Source of the DNA: Actinomycetes bacterium
Lineage (GTDB): Bacteria > Actinomycetota > Acidimicrobiia > Acidimicrobiales > SZUA-35
Length of the DNA: 9,886 nucleotides
Assembly (NCBI GenBank): GCA_024227975.1
Contig: JAAETV010000520.1
Coordinates: 1 to 9,886 of the forward strand
Direction: 5' to 3'
The notes under the pieces are model-generated. The model did not search any database and was not told where the DNA came from. It saw only the letters and a list, made by a program, of their open reading frames with translations. The translations under genes were made by a program, and so were the position numbers. Positions 6,540 to 9,886 of the stretch are shown in pieces. How positions within the stretch are numbered: the stretch's first letter is position 1; every line of letters begins with the position of its first letter.

Positions 6540-6543
6540 GGAG
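6540..6543 (+). promoter_or_regulatory. Ribosome-binding site of the larger dehydrogenase subunit
   Basis: GGAG lies 6 bases before the ATG at 6550, within the 15-base gap after the upstream subunit's stop. It fixes the start and supports a shared transcript. Confidence 0.6.
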
Positions 6544-6549
6544 ATCGAT

Positions 6550-7812
6550 ATGACAAACACACAGATCGACGTCGAGACATTCCGGGCCGAGGCTCGGGCT
6601 TGGATCCAGGAGAACCTGGAACGGCGGCCCAACAGTCTCCGGTCGGGGCGGATCGAACGCGAAGCCACCACCCCGGAGCAGATCGCAGAGTCCCGGAGCT
6701 TGCAGCGCAAGCTGTTCGACGGTGGCTTTGCCGGCATCTCATACCCAGCCGAGTATGGGGGGAGGGGGCTGACCTCCTTGCATGAGCGAGCATTCCGGGA
6801 AGAGGCGATCGATTACTTGACCCCCAACTTCGGAGCGGCAGGCTCGGTTACGTTCGGTGCGATCGGCCGCTCGCTCGTGGCCCATTGCACGCCGGAGTTC
6901 CTGGAGCAACACATCCCGAAGATCCTGTCCGGTGAGGAACTGTGGTGTCAGTTCTATTCCGAGCCCGAAGCCGGGTCCGACCTCGCCGGTATCCGCACCC
7001 GGGCAGTGCGTGACGGCGACCGTTGGATCATCAGCGGCTCCAAGATCTGGAGCAGCGGGGCCTATTTGTCCGACTGGGCCATGTGTCTGGCCCGCACCGA
7101 TTGGGACTCACCCAAGCACCGCGGCCTGACCTGGTTCGCGCTGCCGACCAGATCCGAGGGTGTCACCCTCCGCCAGATCGAGCAGATCAACGGCAATGCC
7201 GAGTTCTGCGAGGAGTTCCTCGACGAGGTCGAGGTCTCCGACGACGACATCATCGGCGAGGTCAACCAGGGTTGGTCGGTCACCCAGACAATGCTCGTGT
7301 ACGAGCGAGGTGCAGGCGAGATGGGTGCAACGACGCTCGAACCCCGCGAGCTGGCACCTGATCTCGTGGACCTGGCCCGCCGGGTCAACAGGACCACCGA
7401 CCCAGCCGCCCGCCAGGCCATCGCCAAGGCCCACATCAACGACTTCGCCCAATACCATCTCGGCCACCGGATCGCCGACCGACTTCGCTCGTCAGCTTCG
7501 CCCGAACCGCACGTGGCGGCATACGGCAAGCTGGCCTCGGGCGTGTTCGCGCCGATCCGGGCCCGTCTCGCCATGGAAATCGGTGGACCGGCCGCCCTCA
7601 CCTGGGCCAGCGGCGACGAGGACGAAGGGCAGCCTGCACTCAACTATCTGAACGGTCGGGTGACCTCGATCGCAGCAGGTACCAACGAGATGCAACGCAA
7701 CGGCATCGGCGAGCGAGTGCTCGGACTACCCCGAGAGCCAAGCTTCGATACCAACAAGCCATTCAGCGACGTACTGAAGAGCGCACGCAACTGGGACAGC
7801 AAGGTCGGCTAG
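6550..7812 (+). CDS. Acyl-CoA dehydrogenase, larger subunit of a probable heteromeric pair
   Basis: A 420-residue acyl-CoA dehydrogenase that would oxidise an acyl-CoA to the 2,3-enoyl-CoA with FAD. The N-terminal and middle domains are complete: GFAGISYPAEYGGRGL (59-74), the FAD/substrate loop SEPEAGSDLAG (137-147) and GSKIWSS (163-169). LVYERG puts Glu252 at the helix-G catalytic position used by isovaleryl- and long-chain acyl-CoA dehydrogenases. The usual C-terminal catalytic Glu is replaced by Ala in SIAAGTNEMQRN (373-384). The R-x-x-FG-x-x-I-x-x-FQ motif that contacts FAD of the partner is missing. These losses mirror what the smaller subunit retains, so the two genes together should build one active site per heterodimer. 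It closes with IGERVLGLPREP, typical of actinobacterial FadE proteins of this type. Sterol or other branched side-chain acyl-CoAs are the likely substrates, by family and by the racemase next door. Confidence 0.92.
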   Translation: MTNTQIDVETFRAEARAWIQENLERRPNSLRSGRIEREATTPEQIAESRSLQRKLFDGGFAGISYPAEYGGRGLTSLHERAFREEAIDYLTPNFGAAGSVTFGAIGRSLVAHCTPEFLEQHIPKILSGEELWCQFYSEPEAGSDLAGIRTRAVRDGDRWIISGSKIWSSGAYLSDWAMCLARTDWDSPKHRGLTWFALPTRSEGVTLRQIEQINGNAEFCEEFLDEVEVSDDDIIGEVNQGWSVTQTMLVYERGAGEMGATTLEPRELAPDLVDLARRVNRTTDPAARQAIAKAHINDFAQYHLGHRIADRLRSSASPEPHVAAYGKLASGVFAPIRARLAMEIGGPAALTWASGDEDEGQPALNYLNGRVTSIAAGTNEMQRNGIGERVLGLPREPSFDTNKPFSDVLKSARNWDSKVG

Positions 7813-7833
7813 CTCCCCCAACGCTCCCCAGGT

Positions 7834-7875
7834 CGGCAAGCGCCAGACCAATACAGACCCGTCCCACGCTTGCCG
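7834..7875. repeat. 9-bp inverted repeat between the dehydrogenase and racemase genes
   Basis: CGGCAAGCG (7834-7842) and CGCTTGCCG (7867-7875) are exact reverse complements separated by 24 bases. The spacer holds a direct repeat of CAGACC at 7844 and 7854, one helical turn apart. The site lies in the 92-base gap, 29 bases before the racemase ATG. It could be an operator, or a hairpin that partly separates expression of the racemase from the upstream pair. No U-run follows. Confidence 0.5.
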
Positions 7876-7904
7876 GATAGGGCTCAGCTCCCTAGGTTTT
7901 GCTC

Positions 7905-9050
7905 ATGAGTGGTCCTCTTTCAGGCATGACCGTCATCGAGCTCCAGGGAATCGGCCCTGCACCCTTCTGTGGGATGGTTCTCTCCGACATGGGTGCGGAC
8001 GTGATCAGGATCGACCGGGCTTCGAACGTGCCCGAGATACTCCCGGACGAGGCACCGGTCAGCCCGCTCGACCGTGGTCGTCGTTCGATTGGGGTGGATC
8101 TGAAGTCTCCGTCCGGAATCGAGATCGTCCTGCGCCTCGTCGGGGAGGCCGACGCCCTCATCGAAGGCTTTCGTCCCGGGGTGATGGAACGGCTGGGCCT
8201 TGGCCCCGAAGTGTGCTTGGCTCGAAACCGACGCCTGGTCTATGGCCGCATGACGGGCTGGGGCCAGGTTGGCCCCTACGCCCAGATGGCCGGCCACGAC
8301 GTCAACTACATCGCCCTGGCCGGGTGCCTGGCCCACATCGGTACATCGCCTGATGAGCCACCGACCCTGCCGCTCAACCTCATTGGGGACTTCGGCGGCG
8401 GGGGGATGCTGTTGGCGGTGGGGGTGCTCGGGGCGCTGGTCGAGGCCCAACGTTCGGGCCAGGGCCAGATGGTGGATGCCGCCATGGTCGATGGGGCGGC
8501 GATGCTGATGACGGCGATGCACGGTGCCCAGCATCACGGCGCCCTCCGCCCACGTGGCCAGAATCAGCTCGACGGGGCCTCCCACTACTACGGGGTATAC
8601 CGGTGCGCCGACGGCGAGTACATCTCGGTCGGCTCGATCGAGCCCCAGTTCTACGCCGAGCTCCTGAGACTGACCGGCCGCCAGGGCCCAGATTGGGACG
8701 CCCAGCGTTTCAAGGGCGGCTGGCCAGAGCGCCGAGCCGAGATGGCCGACATCTTCGCCTCCCGGACTCGCGCCGAATGGTGCGACATCATGGAGGGGAC
8801 CGACGTCTGTTTCGCTCCGGTGCTGACCATTCCCGAGGCCTACGAACACCCCCACAACACCTTGCGTGACACCTTCGTCGATGTGGCCGGGGTGCGTCAG
8901 CCGTCTCCCGCTCCACGCTTCGACCGAACACCATCGGCCGTTTCAGGCCCACCGGCCCATCCTGGGGCCGACACCGATGACGTACTGGCCGACGCGGGCT
9001 ACGGGACCGACGAGATCGCTCGACTCCGGAACGAAGGGGCAGTTCGCTGA
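7905..9050 (+). CDS. mcr: Alpha-methylacyl-CoA racemase (CoA-transferase family III)
   Basis: A 381-residue family III CoA-transferase whose sequence closely follows Mycobacterium tuberculosis Mcr. Shared stretches include the start MSGPLSG, GIGPAPFCGMVLSDMGADV (15-33), EGFRPGVMERLGLGPE (87-102), RMTGWGQ-GP, AGHDVNY (129-135), NLIGDFGGG (158-166) and SIEPQFY (244-250). His131, Asp162 and Glu246 fall where Mcr has His126, Asp156 and Glu241. The enzyme interconverts 2R- and 2S-methylacyl-CoA by proton exchange at the alpha carbon, which lets methyl-branched chains and sterol side chains enter beta-oxidation, because the dehydrogenases accept only the S form. It is cytosolic and acts as a dimer in the family. 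I chose the ATG at 7905, which matches Mcr, over an in-frame TTG at 7899. The location just after the paired dehydrogenase genes fits. Exact substrate is not known. Confidence 0.93.
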   Translation: MSGPLSGMTVIELQGIGPAPFCGMVLSDMGADVIRIDRASNVPEILPDEAPVSPLDRGRRSIGVDLKSPSGIEIVLRLVGEADALIEGFRPGVMERLGLGPEVCLARNRRLVYGRMTGWGQVGPYAQMAGHDVNYIALAGCLAHIGTSPDEPPTLPLNLIGDFGGGGMLLAVGVLGALVEAQRSGQGQMVDAAMVDGAAMLMTAMHGAQHHGALRPRGQNQLDGASHYYGVYRCADGEYISVGSIEPQFYAELLRLTGRQGPDWDAQRFKGGWPERRAEMADIFASRTRAEWCDIMEGTDVCFAPVLTIPEAYEHPHNTLRDTFVDVAGVRQPSPAPRFDRTPSAVSGPPAHPGADTDDVLADAGYGTDEIARLRNEGAVR

Positions 9051-9059
9051 CCATGATCC

Positions 9060-9090
9060 GAGGCTCAGTCGTCGGGGAGACGGTAGCCTC
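9060..9090. terminator. Possible hairpin between convergent genes
   Basis: GAGGCT (9060-9065) and AGCCTC (9085-9090) can pair around a 19-base loop in the 38-base gap between the racemase stop and the convergent iron-sulfur gene's stop. The stem is short and has no clear T-run, so a terminator role is weakly supported. Confidence 0.25.
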
Positions 9091-9886
9091 AGTCCGGGTC
9101 AAGGCTCTGTCGGCGCTGTTGCTTTCGGAGCATGTTCTCGGCCAGACGGGGCGCGGCCCCGGGAGTTGACCAAGGGCACACGGCGATACAGATCCCGCAG
9201 CCGTAGCTGATAGCGAAATGGGGCAGGCACCGATCGAAGTCGACAGCCCACTTCAGGTCGCCCCGCACAAGTCTCTTGTCAGGGGCAATGGCGTTCGGTG
9301 GGCACCCGTCGGTGCAGATCCTGCAGCCCTGGCAGAAGTCGTCAGCGCCGAACATTTCCTGCGGCGTTGGGGCCAGGGGTGCATCGGTTAGTACGGCCGC
9401 GAGGCGAAATGAAGATCCAAGTTCTCGGTTGATGATGGATCCGTGCTTGCCGAGCTCTCCGAACCCTGCGGCGATTGCTGCCGGGACTAGTTGGATCGGT
9501 CCCGCTGCCGGTCCACCGTGACCAATCGCCTGGTAGCCCTGGCCGCGAAGCCAGTCAGCCAGAGCACGGGCCGCTGCTGTGCCCCGGTTGTACTGTCGGT
9601 GGACTTCCATGGCCGACGCGTACTCCGGCGCGGTGGCCAGTTGCTCATGATCCATGGCGATCCCGAGGATGATCAGCCAGTGGAGGTCGACGGTCCGCCC
9701 TTCGAAGAACCACTCGGGCTGTGGCTCGACAGCCCCGACCAGGTCGACTTCGTGGCCCCCTTCGCTGCGGGCGAACCGCTCGATGGCGTCGATCCATTCC
9801 GCCGGAGATCGCTGCGTCCTCGTCGCTGCGATCGGTTCAGGCTCGTGCCGATCGTCCATGCGCAACACCTTGCGCAGCTCGGGATG
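9089..9886 (-). CDS. Reductive-dehalogenase-like protein with two 4Fe-4S clusters (5' end outside window)
   Basis: The frame stays open to the right edge (HPELRKVLRM precedes the first internal ATG), so the N terminus is probably missing; at least 265 residues are visible. Residue numbers here count from the GTG at 9868. The order of motifs matches cobalamin-dependent reductive dehalogenases: ARALADWLRGQGYQAIGHG (100-118), AIAAGFGELGKHGSI (131-145), then GSSFRLAAVLTDAPL (151-165). The cysteine motif CQGCRICTDGCP (179-190) follows, and a second set is Cys214, 224, 227 and 231 (CGICIAVCPWS), enough for two 4Fe-4S clusters. Epoxyqueuosine reductase QueG is the other relative with this layout, but the GELGKHG and TDAPL stretches look closer to the dehalogenase side. 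No Tat signal can be assessed because the start is absent. Short actinobacterial members like this are mostly uncharacterised, so actual dehalogenation is not implied. It is convergent with the racemase gene. Confidence 0.75.
   Translation of the reverse strand, partial: HPELRKVLRMDDRHEPEPIAATRTQRSPAEWIDAIERFARSEGGHEVDLVGAVEPQPEWFFEGRTVDLHWLIILGIAMDHEQLATAPEYASAMEVHRQYNRGTAAARALADWLRGQGYQAIGHGGPAAGPIQLVPAAIAAGFGELGKHGSIINRELGSSFRLAAVLTDAPLAPTPQEMFGADDFCQGCRICTDGCPPNAIAPDKRLVRGDLKWAVDFDRCLPHFAISYGCGICIAVCPWSTPGAAPRLAENMLRKQQRRQSLDPD

Noticed and set aside
7062..7643. Minus-strand open frame of 193 codons inside the larger dehydrogenase gene
   Set aside because: Ser/Arg-rich shadow of a well-conserved plus-strand gene, a common artefact of high GC.
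7899..7904. TTG start two codons upstream of the racemase ATG
   Set aside because: The ATG at 7905 aligns with the start of the mycobacterial Mcr protein, so the extra two codons are unnecessary.

Overview
The window is GC-rich and gene-dense. Start codons are mixed ATG and GTG, and intergenic gaps are short. It carries a split steroid-type acyl-CoA dehydrogenase pair and an alpha-methylacyl-CoA racemase very like the mycobacterial Mcr enzyme. These traits suggest a high-GC actinomycete; an uncultured Acidimicrobiia-like lineage is my best guess, but this is inference and no rRNA gene or other marker is present to prove it. I see no insertion sequence, integrase, tRNA, rRNA or CRISPR array. 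No gene-free stretch exceeds about 200 bases.

Layout. (1) 1-719, plus strand: the C-terminal part of a HerA/DUF87-type ATPase whose start lies outside the window. (2) 736-5208, minus strand: five collinear genes, read right to left. They are a family-2 glycosyltransferase, a DUF218 (YdcF/ElyC-like) protein overlapping it by 4 bases, a polytopic APC-like membrane protein, a DUF2252 protein with kinase-like motifs, and a small SpoIIAA/STAS-like protein. (3) 5209-5409: a divergent intergenic region with a nested inverted repeat. (4) 5410-9050, plus strand: two adjacent acyl-CoA dehydrogenase subunits and an alpha-methylacyl-CoA racemase (CoA-transferase family III). (5) 9089-9886, minus strand: a reductive-dehalogenase-like protein with eight cysteines for two 4Fe-4S clusters, cut by the right edge.

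How the genes may work together. The plus-strand genes form a plausible catabolic module for 2-methyl-branched acyl-CoAs such as sterol side chains. The racemase would supply the 2S epimer. The two dehydrogenase subunits appear to complement each other: the larger has the TEP-like FAD loop and a Glu in the helix-G catalytic position, and the smaller has the R-x-x-FG and FGG-x-G motifs for the dinucleotide end of FAD. Together they should make one active site per heterodimer. The glycosyltransferase and DUF218 pair look envelope-related. The role of the permease, DUF2252 and SpoIIAA-like genes cannot be read from sequence.

The strongest unexplained nucleotide signal is a perfect 14-bp inverted repeat with a 6-base loop (2406-2439) inside the DUF2252 coding region. 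Weaker inverted repeats lie in the intergenic regions at 3893-3919, 5286-5320 and 7834-7875.
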